DNA of 28,376 nt, taken from positions 1-28,376 of IMG/VR virus record IMGVR_UViG_3300030685_000077; one strand, written 5' to 3'. Source of the stretch: a virus. Both the position numbers and the translations under genes were made by a program. Positions 7,089 through 13,927 of this stretch are shown piece by piece (within the stretch, counting starts at the first letter, position 1; every line of letters starts with the position of its first letter). The notes under the pieces were generated by a model that was not told the DNA's origin, did not search any database, and was given only the letters and a program-made list of their open reading frames with translations.

Positions 7089-9380
7089 ATGTCAGTACCA
7101 AATACGACAACATTTACTTTTCAAGATGTAACAACTGAAGTTTATAGTGATATTAATGTTGGAAGAAACTTAGTATCTGCTTTTGTTGATGCAACTGGAA
7201 CTTTTGATCCAAGTTATGTTGGTTCTAAAAATCAATTATTAAACTTTAGGAATTATTGTCAGCTTTCTATTTATTTAATTGCTGCAGGAAATGGTTATTC
7301 AATTTTTTATGGTAATAATTTAACATGGGGTTGGGGGTATAATACTTATGGACAAGTTGGTGATAATTCGATAATTAATAAACAAGTGCCAGTTTCAATA
7401 TTAGGCACTAAAAAAACATTTTTAAATATTGTTGCCGGTCAATATACTACAATAGGATTAGATAAAAATGGACAAGTTTGGGGTTGGGGTTATAATTATT
7501 TTACTGGTCAATTGGGAGATAATTCAACAATAAATAAATGTACACCAGTATCAATACACGGTGTTAAAAAAACATTTTGTAAAATTGATACTTGGTCTCA
7601 TACAATGGGTATAGATAATAGAGGTCAAGTTTGGGGTTGGGGTGCTAATTATCAATGTCAATTAGGAAATAATTCACAAATAAGAGAATGTACACCAGTG
7701 TCAATACATGGTACAAAAAAAACATTTTGTAAAATTAGTACTGGGCAATATCATACAATAGGAATAGATAAAAATAGTCAAATTTGGGGTTGGGGTTATA
7801 ATACTTTTGGTGAACTAGGAGATAATACACAAACACAACAATGTACACCTGTGTCAATACAAGGTACAAAAAAAACATTTTGTACAATTTCTACTAACAC
7901 GTATTTTACAATGGGTATAGACAATAGAGGTCAAGTTTGGGGTTGGGGTTATAATAATAATGGTCAATTGGGTGTTAATTCAATAATAAATAAATGTACA
8001 CCAGTATCAATACAAGGTACAAAAAAAACTTTTTGTAATATATCATCTGGATATAACTTTACAATGGGTATAGATAATGGAGGTCAAGTTTGGGGTTGGG
8101 GTTATAATTTCAATGGTCAATTAGGAAATAATTCACAAATAATAGAATTTACACCAGTGTCAATACATGGTACAAAAAAAACATTTTGTGAAATTAGTGG
8201 TGGAGATAGATTTTCACTAGGAGTAGATAATATTGGTCAAGTTTGGAGTTGGGGTGCTAATGATGCCGGTCAATTAGGTATTATGCTAAATAAGTGTACG
8301 CCAGTATCAATATCCGGGGTTAAAAAGACATTTTGTGAAATTAGTGGTGGAGATAAATTTTCAATAGGAGTAGATAAAAATGGTCAAGTATGGGGTTGGG
8401 GCTATAATAGTTTTGGTCAATTAGGAAATAATTCAACAATAGTTAAATATTCACCAGTATCAATATTAGGTGCTAAAAAGACATTTTGTGAAATTGTCGC
8501 CGGGTCAATAGGAATAGATAATCATGGCCAAGTATGGGGTTGGGGTTATAATAGTTATGGTCAATTAGGCGATAATTCAGTGGGGATTCATTGTACACCC
8601 GTATCAATACACGGCATAAAAAAGACATTTTGTAAAATTAGTTTCGGACAAAATTTTTCAATAGGAATAGATAAAAATGAACAGGTGTGGTGTTGGGGTT
8701 ATAATAGAAAGGGTCAATTAGGAGATAATACAAGCACAGAACAACATACACCAGTATCAATACACGGTGTTAAAAAAACATTTTGTAAAATTTGTGCCGG
8801 ATTAAATTTTATGCTTGGTATAGATAATATAGGTCAAGTTTGGGGTTGGGGTTATAATAATTATGGTCAATTAGGAAATAATTCAACAATAGATCAATGT
8901 ACACCAGTATCAATACAAGGTACAAAAAAGACCTTTTGTGAAATTCGTCCTAAAGCTTTATCTACTATTGGAATAGATAATTATGGTCAAGTCTGGAGCT
9001 GGGGACGTGGCATATACGGTCAATTAGGAAATAATTCAACAATAGATCAATGTACACCAGTATCAATACAAGGTGCTAAAAAAACATTTTGTAGAATTGG
9101 TAGTTTTGGTGAATCTACGATAGGAATAGATAATCATGGTCAAATATGGGGTTGGGGTTATAATAATTATGGTCAACTTGGAAATAATTCAATAATAAAT
9201 CAATGTACACCAGTATCAATACATGGTGCTAAAAAAACATTTTGTAAAATTTCACAAGGATGGAATCATGATATAGTAATAGATAATCATGGTCAAGTTT
9301 GGGGTTGGGGTTATAATTATCACGGTGAACTAGGAAACAATATTACTACTTATACTCCTCTTAAAGTTTCTTTTATTTAA
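7089..9380 (+). CDS. RCC1-repeat (beta-propeller) virion protein, 763 aa
   Basis: Residues 1-62 form an N-terminal domain (TTFTFQDVTTEVYSDIN...GSKNQLLNFRNY) that may be the virion anchor. From residue 63 to the end there are 14 RCC1-type repeats of about 50 residues. The consensus is GIDN-GQVWGWGYN-YGQLGNNSTI--CTPVSI-G-KKTFC-I. RCC1 repeats normally make seven-bladed propellers, so 14 repeats fit two propellers in tandem. Repeats 7 (AGQLGIMLNKCTPV) and 9 (EIVAGSIGIDN) are short by a few residues. From repeat 2 to 13 most repeats carry a Cys in the C-TPVS position and all carry one in KKTFC. The start directly follows the fibre gene's stop (no gap), suggesting coupled expression. A receptor-binding or adhesin role is inferred from position; RCC1 proteins in eukaryotes act as nucleotide exchange factors, which is unlikely here. 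Confidence 0.85.
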   Translation: MSVPNTTTFTFQDVTTEVYSDINVGRNLVSAFVDATGTFDPSYVGSKNQLLNFRNYCQLSIYLIAAGNGYSIFYGNNLTWGWGYNTYGQVGDNSIINKQVPVSILGTKKTFLNIVAGQYTTIGLDKNGQVWGWGYNYFTGQLGDNSTINKCTPVSIHGVKKTFCKIDTWSHTMGIDNRGQVWGWGANYQCQLGNNSQIRECTPVSIHGTKKTFCKISTGQYHTIGIDKNSQIWGWGYNTFGELGDNTQTQQCTPVSIQGTKKTFCTISTNTYFTMGIDNRGQVWGWGYNNNGQLGVNSIINKCTPVSIQGTKKTFCNISSGYNFTMGIDNGGQVWGWGYNFNGQLGNNSQIIEFTPVSIHGTKKTFCEISGGDRFSLGVDNIGQVWSWGANDAGQLGIMLNKCTPVSISGVKKTFCEISGGDKFSIGVDKNGQVWGWGYNSFGQLGNNSTIVKYSPVSILGAKKTFCEIVAGSIGIDNHGQVWGWGYNSYGQLGDNSVGIHCTPVSIHGIKKTFCKISFGQNFSIGIDKNEQVWCWGYNRKGQLGDNTSTEQHTPVSIHGVKKTFCKICAGLNFMLGIDNIGQVWGWGYNNYGQLGNNSTIDQCTPVSIQGTKKTFCEIRPKALSTIGIDNYGQVWSWGRGIYGQLGNNSTIDQCTPVSIQGAKKTFCRIGSFGESTIGIDNHGQIWGWGYNNYGQLGNNSIINQCTPVSIHGAKKTFCKISQGWNHDIVIDNHGQVWGWGYNYHGELGNNITTYTPLKVSFI
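7275..9377 (+). repeat. Fourteen tandem RCC1-type repeats
   Basis: Units of about 150 bp repeat with strong nucleotide conservation, each with a core close to ggtcaagtttggggttgg followed by ggttataat, and later acaccagtatcaataca. The similarity is high enough for homologous recombination between units to add or remove blades. Confidence 0.9.
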
Positions 9381-9407
9381 AGTTTCTTTTGATGTCAACA
9401 ATTATTA

Positions 9408-9433
9408 TGTTTAAAATTTTAAAATTTTAAACA
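9408..9433. terminator. 26-bp perfect AT palindrome followed by T9, likely terminator
   Basis: Left half 9408-9420 (tgtttaaaatttt) and right half 9421-9433 (aaaattttaaaca) are exact reverse complements. A run of nine T follows at 9438-9446. The stem is almost all A-T, so it is weaker than a usual rho-independent terminator, but its place 28 bases after the RCC1 gene fits transcription stop or attenuation. An operator for a dimeric regulator is the alternative. Downstream, 9447-9478 is an A/T-rich leader that may hold the promoter of the glycan cluster. Confidence 0.55.
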
Positions 9434-9478
9434 ATTATTTTTTTTTATTATACAATAAATAAAAATAATATATTAATT

Positions 9479-11080
9479 ATGTTACAAAAAGACAATTTAG
9501 TTTTAACTATCTCAATTGGCGCCTTTTATGAAAATTTAAGCATTACCACGTTACCATCAATTAAAAAATATGCAAAAAAAATAAATGCTGATTTTTTAAA
9601 TATCACAGAACATGATACAAATTATATCACTCAAAAATGGAATAAGTTTCATATTCACGAGCTTTTAAATAAATATAAAAGAATATTATACTTAGATATT
9701 GATCTTATTATTAGAGAAGACACCCCAAATATTTTTGATATTGTTCCTGAAAATAAGTTAGGGATGTTTAATGAGGGTCGTTTTTCACCAAGATTTGAAT
9801 ATATAGAACAAGCATCAGAATATTATAAAGAACCAATAAAAGTAAAAAAATGGAATGGTACATTTTATAATTCTGGTGTTATGGTAATATCTAGAATGCA
9901 TAAACAGATTTTTAAGTTGCCAAGAGGTTTTGATTTTGTTGAAACAGACCAGCCATTTATTAATCTTAGAATTATTAACGATAAAATTGACATGTTTGAT
10001 CTTGAATATAAATTTAATAGGATGGATATGTTAGATAAATTTATGGGAATTTCAAGACTTGATTCATATATTGTTCATTATGCTGGTGCACCAAAAGAAA
10101 TTCTTTTAGATGTTCTAAAAAAAGATATTGAACAATGGAAAATAGACTCACCAGAATATAATTATCAAAGAAATATATTAATATCTGTAACTGCAGGTAT
10201 GGGAGACCAACTTTGTGCTGAACCAGCAATTAGATATACTGAAAAATTATATCCAGATGCTAACATATTTGTTGTTACTCATTTTCCAAGATTGTTTGAA
10301 CATCTTGATATGCCAGTTTTCGATTATGATCAATGGAAAGGTATGCAAGATGCTGTAATCACAATGCATACTTGCCCAGATGATGAGCAAACTGAACATA
10401 AATTATCACACGTTCTTTTTCATCCAACAGATTTTGCAACAATGTCAATGATAAAAAGAACTATTCCAAACGAAGACAAAACTATTAAACTTAAACTTGA
10501 TGTTGAAGATGTTGCATCAGTTATTGATATGATGAAAGATAAGCCACATGATAAAAAAATGGTACTTGTTCATCCAGGAAAATGGTGGCCAAGTAAAACA
10601 TTTCCAATTGAGTGGTGGCAAAAAGTGATTGACGGCTTATCTGAAAAATTGTCAGTAGTTCTTATTGGTAAAACAATTGATGAAAAACAAGGTTATCTTC
10701 CAGTTACTTGCCCCCCAGGTGGTTATGATTTCAGAGATATAACAACATTAGGTGAACTTATTGCTCTTATATCATTATCAAAGGTGCTTGTAACTAACGA
10801 TTCATCACCTTTACATATTGCTGGCGCATTTGATAATTGGATTGTCGTTATGCCAACTTGTAAACATGCTGAGCATATACTACCATTTAGAAATGGCACA
10901 CAATCTTATAAAACAAGAGCAATGCAAAAATCTTTACTACTAGATGATCTTGAAATAAGACATACAGAATTTTATACAGATACTATTGATAAAATTCCAG
11001 AAGGTAAAACATTATATGATTATTTACCTGAACCAGAAGATGTTGTAAAAGAAGTTCTTAGAATATATGAAGAAGAATAA
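9479..11080 (+). CDS. Bifunctional glycosyltransferase: GT8-like domain fused to GT9 (heptosyltransferase-like) domain, 533 aa
   Basis: Two glycosyltransferase domains in one chain. Residues 1-205 are GT-A/GT8-like: the metal-binding DxD is in YLDIDLII (Asp73, Asp75), followed by FYNSGVMVI and a C-terminal IVHYAGAPK, where His-x-Gly-type residues usually close the site. Residues 230-533 are GT-B/GT9-like: ISVTAGMGDQL near the start (239-243), VLVHPGKWWPSK (363-373) and TNDSSPLHIAGA (439-450), the signature of ADP-heptose-type transferases. The fusion implies two successive sugar additions to one acceptor. Leucine CTT codons are visibly commoner in the second domain than in the neighbours, where TTA/TTG prevail. 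The gene overlaps the next start by 14 bases. The acceptor is unknown: fibre protein or host/virion glycan. Confidence 0.85.
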   Translation: MLQKDNLVLTISIGAFYENLSITTLPSIKKYAKKINADFLNITEHDTNYITQKWNKFHIHELLNKYKRILYLDIDLIIREDTPNIFDIVPENKLGMFNEGRFSPRFEYIEQASEYYKEPIKVKKWNGTFYNSGVMVISRMHKQIFKLPRGFDFVETDQPFINLRIINDKIDMFDLEYKFNRMDMLDKFMGISRLDSYIVHYAGAPKEILLDVLKKDIEQWKIDSPEYNYQRNILISVTAGMGDQLCAEPAIRYTEKLYPDANIFVVTHFPRLFEHLDMPVFDYDQWKGMQDAVITMHTCPDDEQTEHKLSHVLFHPTDFATMSMIKRTIPNEDKTIKLKLDVEDVASVIDMMKDKPHDKKMVLVHPGKWWPSKTFPIEWWQKVIDGLSEKLSVVLIGKTIDEKQGYLPVTCPPGGYDFRDITTLGELIALISLSKVLVTNDSSPLHIAGAFDNWIVVMPTCKHAEHILPFRNGTQSYKTRAMQKSLLLDDLEIRHTEFYTDTIDKIPEGKTLYDYLPEPEDVVKEVLRIYEEE

Positions 11081-11939
11081 AGTTACTATTCTGTTGACAA
11101 CTTGTGATAGATACGAAACAACTTTACCACTTTGTTTAATGTCAATTTTCAGTCAAACCTACTCTCCATATAGAGTAGTTTTGATTGATGATAGTAAACA
11201 AAAAAAATTTTATGATTTTCAAATATTAAAAAATATTTTAGTTTTATTCAAAGAAAAAAATATTGAATTTGATTATTTTTATGGTCAATGTAAAGGAGCT
11301 GTACCAGCTCTTCAGATAGGACTAGAAAATATAGAAGATGGTTGGGTTTTTAAAACAGATGATGATAATATTTTATCTAGTAATACATTAGAAATATTAG
11401 TTAAAAATATTAAGCCTAATATTGGTGCAATGTCAGGTATTATTATAGATAAATATTTATATTCATTTTATAAAGATAATCCTGATAAAAGGCCGAAGGA
11501 AGAAAATGGATATTATTCTAAAATAGAAAACATTTATTCAGAATTTAATATTCAAATGGTTCACGAACAATCAAAAGATATAAAAAAAGTAGAGCATTTA
11601 TATTCTAATTATTTTTTTAATAGAATTGTTGCTGATGATTATCCTTTAGAAATGTCGCCATCATCTCATAGAGAAGAAACAGTATTTACTTATAATATAT
11701 TTAGAAAAGGTTATGATTTAATTGTTATACCACAAGTTAAAATTTATCATCTTTATTTTGATCATAAATCAGGAAATCGTCAATGGACAAATTCTGATAG
11801 AAGAAAAAATGAATTATTTTTAGTTAAAAAATTAAAAGAATGGAATATTATTCCAGATAAAATGGAAATTTTTGATGATGGAGAAAAAATATTTATCACT
11901 AAAAAAGGCGTTGATTATTTGATAGTTTATGGAAATTAA
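11067..11939 (+). CDS. GT2-like (GT-A fold) glycosyltransferase, 290 aa
   Basis: Inverting family-2-type glycosyltransferase transferring a sugar from a nucleotide-sugar. The N-terminus VTILLTTCDRYETTLPLCLMSI is the usual first strand and helix, RVVLIDDS (Asp41/Asp42) binds the nucleotide, and WVFKTDDDNI (98-100) carries the DxD-type metal site. A later YHLYFDH at about 225-231 may belong to the acceptor side. There is no membrane segment, so it should be cytoplasmic. The start overlaps the preceding gene by 14 bases and the end overlaps the following gene by 11, indicating translational coupling within the glycan cluster. The sugar and acceptor cannot be read from the sequence. Confidence 0.82.
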   Translation: MKKNKVTILLTTCDRYETTLPLCLMSIFSQTYSPYRVVLIDDSKQKKFYDFQILKNILVLFKEKNIEFDYFYGQCKGAVPALQIGLENIEDGWVFKTDDDNILSSNTLEILVKNIKPNIGAMSGIIIDKYLYSFYKDNPDKRPKEENGYYSKIENIYSEFNIQMVHEQSKDIKKVEHLYSNYFFNRIVADDYPLEMSPSSHREETVFTYNIFRKGYDLIVIPQVKIYHLYFDHKSGNRQWTNSDRRKNELFLVKKLKEWNIIPDKMEIFDDGEKIFITKKGVDYLIVYGN

Positions 11940-12576
11940 TGGTAGAAATGTACAGGTTTTTTCTTGTTATATGAATAATATTCCTGAAAGAGTTGTTGAA
12001 TGTCAAAAGCAAGTTTTTGATACATTTAATATGGAATTGAACCAAGAATTTACAGATTTATCATTTCATCATGATTGGATGGATCAAAAAATAAAAAGTT
12101 TAGATTTTGATATCTTAATATTTTTTGATATTGATTGCATTCCATTAAAACCTAAATTATATGAATATATAGTTGATCAAATTTCAGATGATAATTCTAT
12201 TATAGGTGTTGAACAGGTAAATCAAACTAGAACTCCTAATTTTGTTTATGCTGCTCCAGCTTGTTTTGGAATAACAAAAAAAGTTTATGAAAAATTGAAT
12301 AGTCCATCTTTCAAATTGAGAGACGAATATGATTGTGGTGGTGAATTTAGTTGGGTTGCTCCAAAATATGGCGTGAATGTAAAATTATTTGAAATAACTT
12401 CGTCATTAAATAAAAAATGGAAATGTTTAAATAAACGGTATGGTAATGGTACAACATATGATGATTGGCTATATCATCAATTTGAAATACGATTTTTTGA
12501 TATTGCAACTCAAGATAAAATAAATGCATATCAATTTATTAAAAAATGTAAGGAAATAATTTTAAAATATAAATGA
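11929..12576 (+). CDS. Putative GT-A glycosyltransferase, 215 aa
   Basis: A short nucleotide-diphospho-sugar transferase-like protein. The strand-DxD motif is in ILIFFDIDCIPL (Asp67, Asp69), preceded by a region with HHDWMDQKI, typical of small GT-A enzymes. The C-terminal half has TYDDWLYHQFEIRF, which might supply the acceptor-side base. It is shorter than most family members but shows no frameshift. It overlaps the upstream GT gene by 11 bases and the downstream sulfotransferase by 4 (ATGA), so it belongs to the same operon. The family is called from the DxD context only, with less certainty than for the two upstream enzymes. Confidence 0.7.
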   Translation: MEINGRNVQVFSCYMNNIPERVVECQKQVFDTFNMELNQEFTDLSFHHDWMDQKIKSLDFDILIFFDIDCIPLKPKLYEYIVDQISDDNSIIGVEQVNQTRTPNFVYAAPACFGITKKVYEKLNSPSFKLRDEYDCGGEFSWVAPKYGVNVKLFEITSSLNKKWKCLNKRYGNGTTYDDWLYHQFEIRFFDIATQDKINAYQFIKKCKEIILKYK

Positions 12577-13280
12577 AGCCAATAATAGTAATAACTCACG
12601 AACGGTCAGGTACTCACTTGCTAATAAATTTAATAAATTATGATAAGAATGGAGAATTTCATACTATTGGTTTTATTCCACAGTCTATACCATATACTTT
12701 AGAAAACTATAAACATTATACATATAAAGATATTGTTGTTAATTCGTATATTGAAAATATAGTTTGTAAATCACATCATCAAGTTGAATTTGTTTTGTCT
12801 TATTTAGATTTTTTATTTGAGAAGTATAAAGTTATTTATTTAAAAAGAGATGTTAAAGATGTTTTGGTTAGTTATTATAAGTTTATACCATTTCCTAAAG
12901 ATTTAGATAGATTTCCAAAATTTGAAGATTGGATTTTTAGTAAACCTGATGATATTGGTAGAGATTTTTTGCTGCCATATTCACCAGATCCTCATGTTAT
13001 AATTGAGCCTGAAAATTATGTAAATAGGTGGAAATTACATATTGATGGATGGATGAAATATAAGGATAATATGCTTGTGTTGAATTATGAAGATATATTA
13101 TTAGATTTTAATAATCAAAAATTGATAATTGAAAATTATATTGGTAAAAAAATTGGGGATGTAATACCTAATGTTAATGATAAAAATTTACCAAATTTTA
13201 ATCCTGGTAAAGGCGTGGTTGGAGAATATAAGAATTGGATGTCTCAGGATTTGATAGATAAAATAAATTTATTGGTTTAA
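12573..13280 (+). CDS. PAPS-dependent sulfotransferase, 235 aa
   Basis: Transfers sulfate from PAPS to an acceptor, probably a glycan given its neighbours. The 5'-phosphosulfate-binding loop is HERSGTHLL near the N-terminus (residues 9-17), and the 3'-phosphate-binding strand is VIYLKRDVKDVLVSYYKF (87-104), with Arg92 and Ser100 in the expected places. The C-terminus has KGVVGEYKNWMS, matching the usual G-x-G-x-W-type PAPS loop of cytosolic sulfotransferases. No signal peptide or membrane segment is seen. It overlaps the preceding GT gene by 4 bases. The substrate is inferred from context: it may sulfate the sugar chain built by the three upstream glycosyltransferases. Confidence 0.82.
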   Translation: MKPIIVITHERSGTHLLINLINYDKNGEFHTIGFIPQSIPYTLENYKHYTYKDIVVNSYIENIVCKSHHQVEFVLSYLDFLFEKYKVIYLKRDVKDVLVSYYKFIPFPKDLDRFPKFEDWIFSKPDDIGRDFLLPYSPDPHVIIEPENYVNRWKLHIDGWMKYKDNMLVLNYEDILLDFNNQKLIIENYIGKKIGDVIPNVNDKNLPNFNPGKGVVGEYKNWMSQDLIDKINLLV

Positions 13281-13303
13281 ATTTATAAAAATAAAAATAA
13301 AAT

Positions 13304-13843
13304 ATGAATAAATTAAGTTTTTTTACACCACTAATGCACAAATATGAATATGAGTTTATTGAAAAATATTTGAATAAAGATGATATTTTTTTAGAATGGG
13401 GTTCAGGTAATTCTACCTTATATTTTTCTGGATTAGTAAAAAAAGTAATATCTATTGAGCATGATAAAGATTGGATTAATAATATTCAAATTGCTGTTGA
13501 TAATTACAATATAGAAAATATTGAATTGAATTATATTGCAGCACATACACCAGATCCAATTCCATGTAGATATGAACAATTTAAGAATTATATTGAATTT
13601 CCAAAAAATAATAATTTGAAATTTACTAAAGTGTTAATAGATGGAAGAGCAAGAAAATATTGTGCTAAAGCAATATATGATATGATAGATGAAAATGTTA
13701 TTGTAATGATACATGATTTTAATAGAGAAGATTATCAAATGACTTTAAAATATTATAATGTTATTGAGCAATTAACAGATGGTCAAGGAATTGTGGCATT
13801 AAAGAAAAAAAGTAAAGTAATAGAAGATAATAACTATTATTAA
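13304..13843 (+). CDS. Class I SAM-dependent methyltransferase, 179 aa
   Basis: The SAM-binding motif I is IFLEWGSGNSTLYF (28-41), followed by the acidic end of strand 2 in VISIEHD (48-54). Later landmarks are VLIDGRARKYCAKAIYDMI (about 109-127) and VIVMIHDFNR, as in small methyltransferases found beside glycosyltransferases. The protein is compact, with no extra substrate domain. It stands 23 bases after the sulfotransferase behind an A-rich leader (ataaaaataaaaataaaata), so it may be co-transcribed or have its own start signal. A sugar or protein O-methylation role is inferred from position at the end of the glycan cluster. Confidence 0.75.
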   Translation: MNKLSFFTPLMHKYEYEFIEKYLNKDDIFLEWGSGNSTLYFSGLVKKVISIEHDKDWINNIQIAVDNYNIENIELNYIAAHTPDPIPCRYEQFKNYIEFPKNNNLKFTKVLIDGRARKYCAKAIYDMIDENVIVMIHDFNREDYQMTLKYYNVIEQLTDGQGIVALKKKSKVIEDNNYY

Positions 13844-13845
13844 TT

Positions 13846-13858
13846 TACAAAGGTGTTT
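13846..13858 (+). repeat. Left arm of a 13-bp inverted repeat around the 1061-aa gene's start
   Basis: The sequence tacaaaggtgttt is the exact reverse complement of aaacacctttgta at 13942-13954. The arms are 83 bases apart and bracket the putative promoter and the ATG at 13928. They include four G/C pairs and are not simple A/T runs. Confidence 0.8.
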
Positions 13859-13898
13859 CATTTAATAGTAAAAAATATTTTGTAGAGTTAATTTTTTT

Positions 13899-13914
13899 AT
13901 ATATAATAAAAAAT
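13899..13914 (+). promoter_or_regulatory. Putative promoter motif, copy 1
   Basis: The 16-mer atatataataaaaaat lies 14 bases before the ATG of the 1061-aa gene. The identical 16-mer occurs at 21296-21311 before the uvsY-like gene. Exact recurrence in two leaders supports a shared promoter or leader element, though in so AT-rich a genome some chance similarity is expected. Confidence 0.5.
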
Positions 13915-13927
13915 TAAATCGTTCAAA

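Noticed and set aside
7320-9310. Repeated ggggttgggg runs as possible G-quadruplexes
   Set aside because: Each RCC1 repeat has only two G4 runs, about 150 bases from the next pair; they are explained by Trp-Gly-Trp-Gly codons.
302-9380. A diversity-generating retroelement acting on the fibre or RCC1 genes
   Set aside because: No reverse transcriptase, template repeat or adenine-specific variable region was found; repeat variation looks like recombination or slippage.
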